Of a DNA stretch of 10,167 nt, positions 1 through 6,790 are shown piece by piece. Position numbers and translations under genes: made by a program. Each line of letters opens with the position of its first letter. Within the stretch, counting starts at the first letter, position 1. The stretch spans positions 30,904-41,070 of the forward strand of contig DHSB01000012.1 of the NCBI GenBank assembly GCA_002408385.1, written 5' to 3'. The notes below the pieces were generated by a model, which was given only the letters and a program-made list of their open reading frames with translations, did no database searches and was not told the DNA's origin. The stretch is from Myxococcales bacterium UBA5297 (GTDB lineage: Bacteria > Myxococcota > Myxococcia > Myxococcales > UBA5297).

Positions 1-1068
1 GTAGGCCGAGCCTGCGAGGCCGGCGTCGAGGGGCCCTTCGACTCCGCTCCCACCGCTCGCGCGTCGGGAGCTGCGCTCAGGGTGAGCGGAACCGGAAGGA
101 GTCGAAGAAGCGTTTCTCGACCGATCTCCACCCGCGGCGACATCTCCGGCACGCTCCGCAGGAGCCCCGAGCCCCGGCGGGGTGGCCAGCTCGAGAGCGA
201 CCGCAGCCTTCTCGACCTCCTCGAGCACGTCCACATCGTCGACTACCGGCAGCTCCTCGACGGTCTTGATGCCGGCAACCGGGGCAGGGACGACGAGGGC
301 AGGGTCGGTCAGGTCGGCCGACACGGCGGCGGCCGGAACCTCTTCGAGTGTCGCCGCCGGCGCAGGCGTGGGGCTGGGGGCGGGAAGGCGGATCCTGGGG
401 CTCGAATCCCACGGCGGCGTCACGGCAGGCGCCGCGGCGACGGGTGGAAGCGTCAGGACCTCGGTCTGCTGCTCCGCGGACGCCGCGCGTGGCTTGGCGC
501 TGCGAACGTGCTCGAAAGGCTCGAGCGTTCTTGACGCCTCCTGTCTGCCCGCCACGGGTCCCGGAGCAACGCCGCGCGACAGCGCCCGCGGGCCCGCCAA
601 AGGTGCAGACGAATTTCGATGGCTGGCGAGCGGCGGGGAGCTCGCAGGCTGAGGCTTCGACGGCCCACCGGGGAAAGGAGCCTTCGCCTGTGTCGGAGTC
701 GCTCCCGTAACGGCTCGAGGGGTCGCCGGCGCCGCCTTGGGCGTGCCGCGCTTTTGGCCGACCACGCGCACCTTCACGAGGAACGGGCCGATGGCGATGT
801 CGTCCCGGGCGCCAACCTCGGCGCTGAGGGCAGGCGCGCCGTTGATCACCACCGCACCGCGGCCGCTCAGATCCTCGAGCCGAACCTTGCCCTCCTTGAA
901 GGTGAGGACCGCGTGGCAGGGCGAGACGGCGGGATCGGCGAGCAGCAGCTCGCACTCGTCGTCGCTGCCCAAGGCATAGGCGCCCGGCAGGAACACCTCG
1001 GTCCCCACCAGGCTGCCTTCACGGAAGATGACGACCTGCAGTACCAAAGAGTCGTGCACGTCGGTCAC
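1..1068 (-). CDS. FHA-domain protein with long Ala/Pro-rich linker (C-terminus outside window)
   Basis: The minus frame stays open from a GTG at 1068 to the window edge, giving 356 codons without a stop. Residues about 10-104 read as a forkhead-associated (FHA) domain: a glycine turn at G34, D45-P46, the S49-P-C-H52 motif (usual S-x-x-H), then N76-G77. FHA domains normally bind phosphothreonine peptides. Here the usual Gly-Arg is Gly-Ser (G34-S35), so phosphopeptide binding is uncertain. From about residue 110 to the edge the chain is low-complexity and rich in Ala, Pro, Ser and Glu, as in a flexible linker; no membrane segment is seen in the visible part. The GTG overlaps the TGA of the upstream gene (GTGA), and no Shine-Dalgarno is visible, so translation probably depends on coupling; an in-frame GTG at 1059 is an alternative start. 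The missing C-terminus prevents naming. In myxobacteria, FHA plus linker is often followed by a TonB-like or AgmX/PglI-type C-terminal domain, but that cannot be tested here. Confidence 0.85.
   Translation of the reverse strand, partial: MTDVHDSLVLQVVIFREGSLVGTEVFLPGAYALGSDDECELLLADPAVSPCHAVLTFKEGKVRLEDLSGRGAVVINGAPALSAEVGARDDIAIGPFLVKVRVVGQKRGTPKAAPATPRAVTGATPTQAKAPFPGGPSKPQPASSPPLASHRNSSAPLAGPRALSRGVAPGPVAGRQEASRTLEPFEHVRSAKPRAASAEQQTEVLTLPPVAAAPAVTPPWDSSPRIRLPAPSPTPAPAATLEEVPAAAVSADLTDPALVVPAPVAGIKTVEELPVVDDVDVLEEVEKAAVALELATPPGLGAPAERAGDVAAGGDRSRNASSTPSGSAHPERSSRRASGGSGVEGPLDAGLAGSAY
36..107. repeat. Interrupted palindrome inside the FHA linker coding region
   Basis: CTTCGACTCC at 36-45 is the exact reverse complement of GGAGTCGAAG at 98-107. 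A smaller hairpin, GCTCA-ggg-TGAGC, lies inside at 75-87, and CCGCTC at 44-49 pairs with GAGCGG at 84-89. The motif set resembles short palindromic repeats scattered through many GC-rich bacterial genomes, but copy number cannot be seen in this window. It keeps the FHA frame open, coding Ser/Arg/Gly-rich residues. It could be an inserted repeat element or chance structure in low-complexity DNA. Confidence 0.45.
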
Positions 1069-1502
1069 TCGGCGAGGACGTCTCGGACGATCTGATCCCG
1101 GAAGCTGGTGCGCTGCTTGACCATGCTGCGCACGGAGAGCTCCTTGCGATCGAAGAGGTAGACGGCCCCCGACTTGTTGGTCTGGCCCTGGATGAGCCGA
1201 TCGTCGAAGTCGATGCGCGTCGGGCCTCGCGGCGCGCGCACGACCTCGTCGGCCTTCGCCTCGCTCTTCGGCGCCTCCTCGCCAGCGGAGGCGGGCGGCT
1301 CCGCGGCGGAGACCTTCGATGCGGCGCTCTCCGGCTCGCGCGGGGGTCGCTTCGGCTTTGTCTTTCGGGCGCGGCGCTTGGCGAGCACCGAACGAGTCAG
1401 CACGTCCGCAGGCTCCAGGACGTGCGCCTCGGCCGGCGCAACCCAGAGCGCCGCGACGAGAGCGCACCACGCGAGGCGGGACAGCGGCACGACCCTGGGC
1501 AT
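1065..1502 (-). CDS. Small secreted protein of unknown function, upstream of FHA gene
   Basis: This 145-residue product has a typical signal peptide: Arg near the N-terminus, a hydrophobic core at about residues 10-22, and a signal peptidase I site after A24-E25-A26. No lipobox cysteine is present, so the mature protein should be soluble in the periplasm or secreted. Residues about 40-58 are strongly basic (Arg/Lys/Pro), followed by an acidic Ala/Glu/Lys linker. The last 51 residues (95-145) form the only segment that looks folded, starting RIDFDDRLIQGQ and containing SGAVYLFDRKE and SMVKQR. I have the impression that this segment is conserved in myxobacterial proteins, but I know no function for it. 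The ATG has a GAGGAG ribosome site three bases upstream. Its stop overlaps the start of the FHA gene, so the two are almost certainly co-translated and may act together. Confidence 0.85.
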   Translation of the reverse strand: MPRVVPLSRLAWCALVAALWVAPAEAHVLEPADVLTRSVLAKRRARKTKPKRPPREPESAASKVSAAEPPASAGEEAPKSEAKADEVVRAPRGPTRIDFDDRLIQGQTNKSGAVYLFDRKELSVRSMVKQRTSFRDQIVRDVLAE

Positions 1503-1505
1503 CGG

Positions 1506-1511
1506 CTCCTC
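1506..1511 (-). promoter_or_regulatory. Ribosome binding site fixing the start at 1502
   Basis: On the minus strand GAGGAG precedes ATG 1502-1500 by three bases. It supports this start for the small secreted protein. Confidence 0.7.
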
Positions 1512-1536
1512 AAATGAGGTTGGAAGAGGCCGCGAC

Positions 1537-1566
1537 AGTAAGCCAAAGGCAACTGGGCAGTGTCAA
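1537..1566 (-). promoter_or_regulatory. Candidate sigma70-type promoter for the leftward operon
   Basis: Read on the minus strand, 1566-1561 is a perfect TTGACA -35 box. After an 18-bp spacer, 1542-1537 reads CTTACT, a weak -10 (3 of 6 consensus positions). Transcription would begin near 1530, leaving a leader of about 28 bases that contains the GAGGAG ribosome site. It lies in the 104-bp divergent spacer between the two operons. Prediction by eye only. Confidence 0.5.
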
Positions 1567-1606
1567 CGAAGCGAAAATCACGCCCGCGATCTATAACCGA
1601 GGCTCC

Positions 1607-3199
1607 ATGTCCGGGCGGACCACCCTCCTCCTCCTCTTCCTCCTCGCGGCGGGCGCGTGCACCGACGCTTCGCTCTATTCGATCGCCGGCGGCGGAGCGA
1701 ACCTGCCCGACCGCGCCGCGCTCGAGGGCCTCTTCTGCGCTCCGGCTCCGACCGGACGGCACTTCCCGACTCGGATCCTCTTCGTCGTCCAGGGCGGCGC
1801 CGGGGTCGAGCCCGAGGTGCGCGCGCAAGTCGTCAGGGCCATCGACGCCGCGCTGAAGCGCTACACGAGCCCCTCGATCCGCTACGGGCTGGTCGCCTAC
1901 AACGCCTTTGCCTTCAGCCAGCTCCCCGGCGGGTTCGGCGAGCCGACCGAGATGGCCACCGCGCTCGCGCGCTACACCTCGTTCTCCCAGGACGGCCCGC
2001 TCTCGCTCGCCAACGCCCTGCAGCTCGCCGAGTCGCTCACCTCCGGCGCCATGCTCGGGCAGTGCCCGGGAACCCGGGCGCGCACCCGCTATTCGATAGT
2101 GCTGCTCGCCTTCGAGCCGGACCCGACCTCGAGCTGCGGAGCGCTGCCTCCCGACGATCCGTGCGTCGACTCGGCCTCGTGCGCCGAGTGCCTCGCCGTG
2201 CGCCAGGCCGGGCGCATTCGCGCGTTGGAGGAGAAGTACGGCGCCGGCCAGATCACCATCCAGCCCGTCTACGTCCCTCTCGCCGGACCGGACGAAGGCG
2301 CGCGGCGCCAGGCTGCGGCTATCGCCGAGGCGGGCGGCACGCGCGAGCGCGTGGCCGACCTCGCGGGGCTCGAGACGGCGCTGCTCGGCCTCAACCTCGC
2401 CGGCCTCGAGCGCCCGGTCCGGCTGCGCACCGTCGTCGCCTTCAACCGTCAGGCACGCGCCCGGGCGGGCCAGCTCCTGCCCGACTCGGATGGCGACGGG
2501 CTCGCCGATCAGGACGAGCCCGGCGCCGGTACCGATCCCGACTCGCCCGACACTGACGGCGACGGGCTGCTCGACGGCGTCGAGATGCTCGTCGGCCTCG
2601 ACCCGCTCTCGCCCGACGCCATCAAGGGCTGCACCCCGGGCGTCGACGAGGATCGCGACGGGCTCACCTCCTGCGAGGAGCGCCTGCTCGGCACCGAGGA
2701 CTGCATGGGCGACACCGATGGCGACGGCGTTCCTGACCTGGTCGAGGCGCTCAGCGGCAGCAATCCGCTCGAGCACGAGCAGAGCCTCGACACCGACCGC
2801 GACGGCTTTCCCAACCTCGACGAGCTGCGCTGGCACACCGACCCGCTCAGCAACGACCCGGAGCTCGCCGGCTCGCGGGCCTACACCTACCAGCTCGAGG
2901 AGCTCGCGCCCCCGCCGGCCGGCAGCGCCGAGGCCGCCGTCGATCCCTGCCCTGGCCGCCCGCGCTACCGCGTGCGCTTCGGCAACATCGGCCTCGTCGA
3001 GACCCGCGAGACACTCGAGCGCGAGGCCGGCGCCAACGACCTCTATCTCTACGCGGTCTTCGCCGCCGAGGGCGCCTCGGGCCAGAGTGCCCTCGCGCGT
3101 TTCCGGGCCGAACCGGTGGTCTTCCTCGCGCCCTCGACGCGCCGGCCGCCGGAACCGACAATCGCCCTGTTCGAAGAAGACCTGGAGACGCGCCCGTGA
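1607..3199 (+). CDS. VWA-like lipoprotein with five DxDxDG repeats, MIDAS lost (paralogue 1)
   Basis: This 530-residue product begins with a lipoprotein signal peptide (long Leu run, AAGAC; lipidated C18; A at -3 is not ideal) followed by TDA, the same three residues as in the next two genes. Residues about 56-280 follow the layout of a von Willebrand A fold: strand RILFVV at 56-61, a RYGLVAYNAF strand, SIVLLAF. The metal-ion site is gone: the DxSxS position is Q62-G-G-A-G66, and the usual (T/S)DG after the central strand is FEP. Residues 293-418 hold five DxDxDG motifs at 293, 315, 347, 369 and 395, resembling thrombospondin type 3 repeats, which bind Ca2+. A Cys-containing insert lies between motifs 2 and 3. 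The tail shares a fold-like pattern with the two downstream genes. The start was chosen at ATG 1607 because the signal peptide begins there, with weak GAGG at 1599-1602; the open frame extends upstream but has no coding character. Likely outer-membrane or surface exposed; function unknown, possibly a scaffold partner of the MIDAS-bearing paralogues. Confidence 0.88.
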   Translation: MSGRTTLLLLFLLAAGACTDASLYSIAGGGANLPDRAALEGLFCAPAPTGRHFPTRILFVVQGGAGVEPEVRAQVVRAIDAALKRYTSPSIRYGLVAYNAFAFSQLPGGFGEPTEMATALARYTSFSQDGPLSLANALQLAESLTSGAMLGQCPGTRARTRYSIVLLAFEPDPTSSCGALPPDDPCVDSASCAECLAVRQAGRIRALEEKYGAGQITIQPVYVPLAGPDEGARRQAAAIAEAGGTRERVADLAGLETALLGLNLAGLERPVRLRTVVAFNRQARARAGQLLPDSDGDGLADQDEPGAGTDPDSPDTDGDGLLDGVEMLVGLDPLSPDAIKGCTPGVDEDRDGLTSCEERLLGTEDCMGDTDGDGVPDLVEALSGSNPLEHEQSLDTDRDGFPNLDELRWHTDPLSNDPELAGSRAYTYQLEELAPPPAGSAEAAVDPCPGRPRYRVRFGNIGLVETRETLEREAGANDLYLYAVFAAEGASGQSALARFRAEPVVFLAPSTRRPPEPTIALFEEDLETRP

Positions 3200-3224
3200 G
3201 CCCGGCACGGCGCGCGCGCCAGTA

Positions 3225-3230
3225 AAGGAG
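3225..3230 (+). promoter_or_regulatory. Ribosome binding site for the second VWA lipoprotein
   Basis: AAGGAG ends six bases before ATG 3237 in a 37-bp gap. It decides the start at the lipoprotein signal peptide rather than at the far upstream ATG (2490) of the same open frame. Confidence 0.75.
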
Positions 3231-3236
3231 ACGGCC

Positions 3237-5120
3237 ATGGTGCACTCCCGCGTGCTGGTCCTCCTGCTGCTCGCCGGCTGCACCGACGCCCTGCTGCAGC
3301 CGGTCGCGGTCGAGGAGACGGCCCTCGACGACCGGCTCTCGATCCGCGGCAAGGTCTGCACCGGCACCCCCTCCCCGGCCAACTTCCCGGTCAAGGTGGT
3401 CTTCCTCGTCGACAAGTCAGGCTCGATGTGCGTCTCGGACGGCCCCGGCTCGCAGGACGACAACGGCTTCTGCCAGCAGGTGGCCGACCGGCTCGGCATC
3501 GCCGCCGAGGTCCCGGGCCGGGTGCGCGCGCTCAAGGAGCTGATGGCGCGCTTCGCGCGGCAGTCGAACGTCTCGGTCGCCCTCGTGCCCTTCGAGTCAC
3601 AGATCGTCGACGACTTTCCCCGCTTCTCCGACGGCCAGTTCTTCGTGCCGGCCCGCGACCTCGGCGACGCTCGCATCGAAAACCTCCAGGCCAAGCTGGG
3701 CAAGGGCACCGACTACCAGGGCGCGCTCGCGCACGCCTTCACGCGCATCGAGGCGGACATCAACGCCTCCAACCCGCAGGTGCTGCCGCGCACCCGCTAC
3801 GTCGTGATCCTGCTGACCGACGGCGCGCCCTATCCGCGCTGCGCCGCCGACGACTCGATGCCCGAGAGCCAGTACGCGGGCGCCGACAACCCCTGGGCCA
3901 TCTGGGCGGACAACCCGCCCGACTTCTGCAACGCCAACGACGCGGGCGAGGTGATCGACGGCTTCATCGGCGGAGCCGAGCGCAACCAGAACTACCAGCT
4001 CTTCGACGCGGTCGACCGCCTGATGGACCTCAAGCAGAAGCGCAACATCGGCGACATCCGCCTCCACACCATCCTGCTCTTCAACCAGGGCGCGGTGGAG
4101 GCCTGCGGCGAGCTCTGCTCGGGCGACCTTTACAACGGTCTGGCCGCCGCCGACGCGCGGGCGGTGGCGACCTGGACGCTCACCGAGATCGCCGAGGCCC
4201 ACGGCGGCGGCACCTTCCAGGAGTTCACCGACACCGCCTCCATCGAGCTTGGCGCACTCGACTACACCTCGCTCGCCTCTCGTCTGGCGGCGAAGACGCT
4301 CTTCGCCGAGAACACCAACGCGGTGCCCGGCCGTGGCGGGCCGCGGCTCGACAGCGACGGCGACCGGGTGCCCGACGATGAGGACGCCAAGGCGGTCCGC
4401 GGCACCGAGAAGCTCGACCCCGACAGCGACGGCGACGGCTTCTCGGACTCTTTCGAGCTCGCCCGCGCGGCCGAGACCTTCGACCCGCTCGCCCCGGATC
4501 CGCGCGGCTGCCGCACTACCGACGAGGTCGAGGCCCGCTATAGCTGCGCGGACTTGGACGGGGACGGCCTGTCGCAGGCGGCCGAGGCGTATCTGGGCAC
4601 CAACGAGACCCTCTTCGACACCGACGCCGACGGCATCCCCGATGGCCTCGAGGTCTCGCTCGGGCTCGATCCGCTGACGCCGAACGACCGCGTCCTCGAC
4701 CACGACCTCGACGGCGTCCCCGACCTGACCGAGGTAGCGCAGCACACCCACCCGCTGCTCGACGATCGGGCCGTGCACGCCAAAGAGTCGTACCGCTACG
4801 AGATCCAGGCGACGGCCCAGGAGAACGGCAGCGTCTGCTACGACTTCCTGGTCTCGAACATCCGGCTGCTCACCCCGCAGCGCAGCAGCGGGCAGATTGG
4901 CTACAACCTCATCACCCTCACCTTCGGCGAGGCGCCCGAGAGCAACGTGACGCGCGACTACGGCGTCTGGCGCAAGGCCTGCGTCTTCGCCCAGTTCGCG
5001 CCCCCGTCGGTGCGCGTCCCCGCGGGCCCCGAGATAGTCCTCGAGCCGGAAGACTTCCACCGGCCCGACCACCTCCGGCCCAACAACCTCGAGTCGGTCT
5101 GCAAGGGGGTCGCGCCGTGA
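3237..5120 (+). CDS. VWA-domain lipoprotein with intact MIDAS and five DxDxDG repeats (paralogue 2)
   Basis: This 627-residue product has a short signal peptide with a canonical lipobox, L12-A-G-C15, then TDA. A conserved Cys (C41) precedes the von Willebrand A domain at about residues 52-360. The metal-ion-dependent adhesion site is complete: D59-x-S61-x-S63, T158-D159 and T194-D195-G196. VWA domains with this site bind a divalent metal and engage protein ligands. The domain is larger than usual, with an insertion at about 198-250 and several Cys residues that could form disulfides. Residues 372-512 carry five DxDxDG motifs (372, 396, 439, 461, 488) of thrombospondin type 3 character, with a Gly-Cys...Cys insert between motifs 2 and 3. 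A C-terminal domain (about 516-627) contains GSVCYDF and ends near EPEDF. It is probably an outer-membrane or surface lipoprotein, since +2 is Thr, not the Asp that retains lipoproteins in the inner membrane in E. coli. Translation is coupled to the next gene by a 4-base overlap. The role as adhesin is inferred. Confidence 0.93.
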   Translation: MVHSRVLVLLLLAGCTDALLQPVAVEETALDDRLSIRGKVCTGTPSPANFPVKVVFLVDKSGSMCVSDGPGSQDDNGFCQQVADRLGIAAEVPGRVRALKELMARFARQSNVSVALVPFESQIVDDFPRFSDGQFFVPARDLGDARIENLQAKLGKGTDYQGALAHAFTRIEADINASNPQVLPRTRYVVILLTDGAPYPRCAADDSMPESQYAGADNPWAIWADNPPDFCNANDAGEVIDGFIGGAERNQNYQLFDAVDRLMDLKQKRNIGDIRLHTILLFNQGAVEACGELCSGDLYNGLAAADARAVATWTLTEIAEAHGGGTFQEFTDTASIELGALDYTSLASRLAAKTLFAENTNAVPGRGGPRLDSDGDRVPDDEDAKAVRGTEKLDPDSDGDGFSDSFELARAAETFDPLAPDPRGCRTTDEVEARYSCADLDGDGLSQAAEAYLGTNETLFDTDADGIPDGLEVSLGLDPLTPNDRVLDHDLDGVPDLTEVAQHTHPLLDDRAVHAKESYRYEIQATAQENGSVCYDFLVSNIRLLTPQRSSGQIGYNLITLTFGEAPESNVTRDYGVWRKACVFAQFAPPSVRVPAGPEIVLEPEDFHRPDHLRPNNLESVCKGVAP

Positions 5121-6778
5121 GGCGGGCAGGCATCGCGGCGCTCGCGTTCGCGCTCGGCTTCGCGGCGTGCACCGACGCCTATCTGTTCGATCCCCGGGCC
5201 GGCCGCCGGGGCGCAGAGGACCGCGCCATCCGCGTCACCGGCGAGCTGTGCACCGAGGCCGCGAGCGAGGTGCGCAGGCCCGTCAAGCTGCTCTTCGCGA
5301 TGGACACCTCGCAGTCGATGGGCGCCACCGATCCGAACGGCTCGCGCGCCCAGGCCTTCGTCGAGCTGCTCGACACGTTGCCCGAGTCGCCCGAGATCGA
5401 GCTGGGGGTGCTGCTCTTTGCCGGCGACGTCACCTGGCTCACCAACGGCGGGGCGAGCGGCTTCCAACAGCTCGTGGCGATGTCGCCGATGGAGCGCCAG
5501 CGGCTGGCCGCGACCATCCTCACCTACGCCTACGCCGGCGCGCCCGGCGAAGGCGGCCCCAACCGCGACACCACCGACTTCATCAAGCCGCTCGACGAGA
5601 TCTTCTCGACCATCAGCCGCGACATCGCCAACGCCCGCGCGGCAGCGGCCGCCGGCGGCGAGGTCGCCGACCTCGCGCACTATCACGTCGTCTTCCTCTC
5701 CGACGGCCACCCGCGCTCGAACCCCGACCCCGAGATCTTCGCCCGCTGCAAGGCCATCCGCGCCCTGCGCTCGGAGGCCGGCGAGGTCGTCTTCAACGCC
5801 GTCCACGTCTTCCTGCCGGATCAGGCGATCCCCACCTCCTGCCCCGATCCGAACGACTGCCAGGCGCGCATCGTCGAGCAGGACGCGGCGCGACTGCGCG
5901 GCATGGCCGAGCTCGGCGGCGGCGAGTTCCGCAGCTTCCGCAACGGCGAGCCCATCAACTTCCTCTTCTTCCGACTCGCGGGCATCAAGCGCGCCTTCGT
6001 CATCAAGGAGCTGCAGGTCTTCAACACCAGCGCGGGCCCCGGCTCGTCCGGCGAGCAGGCCGACAGCGACGGCGACGGGCTCTCCGACGCCCGCGAGGCC
6101 GAGCTCCACACCGATCCGACGCTGCGCGACTCGGACGGCGACGGCTTCTCCGACGGCGTCGAGCAGTACTTCCGCGAGCGCGGCGGTCCGTTCCGGCCGC
6201 ACGCGGCCGACGACGGCTCGACGCTCGATCCCGGCTGCCCGGCCGAGCAGGTGGGCGCCGACGCCGACGAGGACGGCCTGCTCGACTGCGATGAGCAGCT
6301 CATCGGCACCTCCTCGAGCCGCTTCGACTCCGACGGCGACGGCCTGCCCGATCTGTTCGAGTGGCTCGGCGGCTCCCAGCCCTCGAGCCGAGACGCCGAG
6401 GAAGACCCGGACCGCGACGGGCTCGTCAACGCCGTCGAGGTGCGCATGCACACCGATCCCCAGCTCGCCGAGTCCGGCCGCTACTCCGATCTCGCCTACC
6501 GCTACCGGCTCGGCGTCTCGAGCACCGCGCGGGTCTCGGGCAGCCTCTGCTACGGCTTCGAGGTCGACAACGTGCTGCTCGTGCCGACCATCGACCGCGG
6601 TGAGGGACCAGGCATCAACGAGCTCGTCATGAGCATCGCGCAGGTGGCCGGCGACGACCTCGAAGGCCCGCCGATCTACCGGGTCGCCCGCTTCCGGGCC
6701 CGCTACCCCGTCGACGGCATCAAGGATCCGCCCGACGGCGTCATCGCCCTCAGGCCCGAGGACTTCGTCCAACCGTAA
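5117..6778 (+). CDS. VWA-domain lipoprotein with intact MIDAS and five DxDxDG repeats (paralogue 3)
   Basis: This 553-residue product starts at GTG 5117, which overlaps the preceding stop as GTGA; AAGGGGG at 5103-5109 can serve as ribosome site. The signal peptide ends FAAC (lipidated C18, with F at -3 less usual), then TDA. C45 precedes the VWA domain (about 55-300), matching the conserved Cys in the two upstream paralogues. The MIDAS is intact: D63-x-S65-x-S67, T152/T153 with D154, and S195-D196-G197. Five DxDxDG motifs start at 316, 338, 382, 404 and 430, with a Cys pair in the insert between 2 and 3. The C-terminal domain (about 455-553) contains GSLCYGF and ends RPEDFVQP, matching paralogue 2. 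Expected at the outer membrane or surface; two MIDAS-competent relatives made from one message suggests either a heteromeric complex or two ligand specificities. Confidence 0.93.
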   Translation: MRRAGIAALAFALGFAACTDAYLFDPRAGRRGAEDRAIRVTGELCTEAASEVRRPVKLLFAMDTSQSMGATDPNGSRAQAFVELLDTLPESPEIELGVLLFAGDVTWLTNGGASGFQQLVAMSPMERQRLAATILTYAYAGAPGEGGPNRDTTDFIKPLDEIFSTISRDIANARAAAAAGGEVADLAHYHVVFLSDGHPRSNPDPEIFARCKAIRALRSEAGEVVFNAVHVFLPDQAIPTSCPDPNDCQARIVEQDAARLRGMAELGGGEFRSFRNGEPINFLFFRLAGIKRAFVIKELQVFNTSAGPGSSGEQADSDGDGLSDAREAELHTDPTLRDSDGDGFSDGVEQYFRERGGPFRPHAADDGSTLDPGCPAEQVGADADEDGLLDCDEQLIGTSSSRFDSDGDGLPDLFEWLGGSQPSSRDAEEDPDRDGLVNAVEVRMHTDPQLAESGRYSDLAYRYRLGVSSTARVSGSLCYGFEVDNVLLVPTIDRGEGPGINELVMSIAQVAGDDLEGPPIYRVARFRARYPVDGIKDPPDGVIALRPEDFVQP

Positions 6779-6790
6779 GGGGTCGCACGC

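Noticed and set aside
77..955. Minus-strand open frame in the FHA region in a different frame
   Set aside because: The translation is Arg/Gly-rich noise. The frame starting at GTG 1068 gives a recognisable FHA domain and overlaps the upstream stop.
1592..1597. TATAAC on the plus strand as a -10 box for the VWA operon
   Set aside because: No -35-like hexamer at 16-18 bp upstream (aagcga), and transcription would start almost at the ATG, removing the GAGG ribosome site. The real promoter of this operon was not identified.
1319..1606. N-terminal extension of the first VWA lipoprotein back to 1319
   Set aside because: It would bury the signal peptide and overlap the divergent gene and its promoter; the extension is Arg/Ala-rich non-coding-like.
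2490..3236. Upstream start for the second VWA gene at 2490
   Set aside because: It lies in another frame of paralogue 1. AAGGAG and a canonical lipobox place the start at 3237.
1397..3709. Very long minus-strand open frame (770 codons) opposite the first VWA gene
   Set aside because: It is antisense to a lipoprotein gene with clear signal peptide and repeats. Open antisense frames are expected in GC-rich genes with strong third-position bias, and its protein is repetitive Val/Gly/Ala/Arg-rich text mirroring the DxDxDG codons.
3597..5072. Long minus-strand open frame opposite the second VWA gene
   Set aside because: Same shadow effect; no motif, no ribosome site, and the plus-strand protein explains the sequence.
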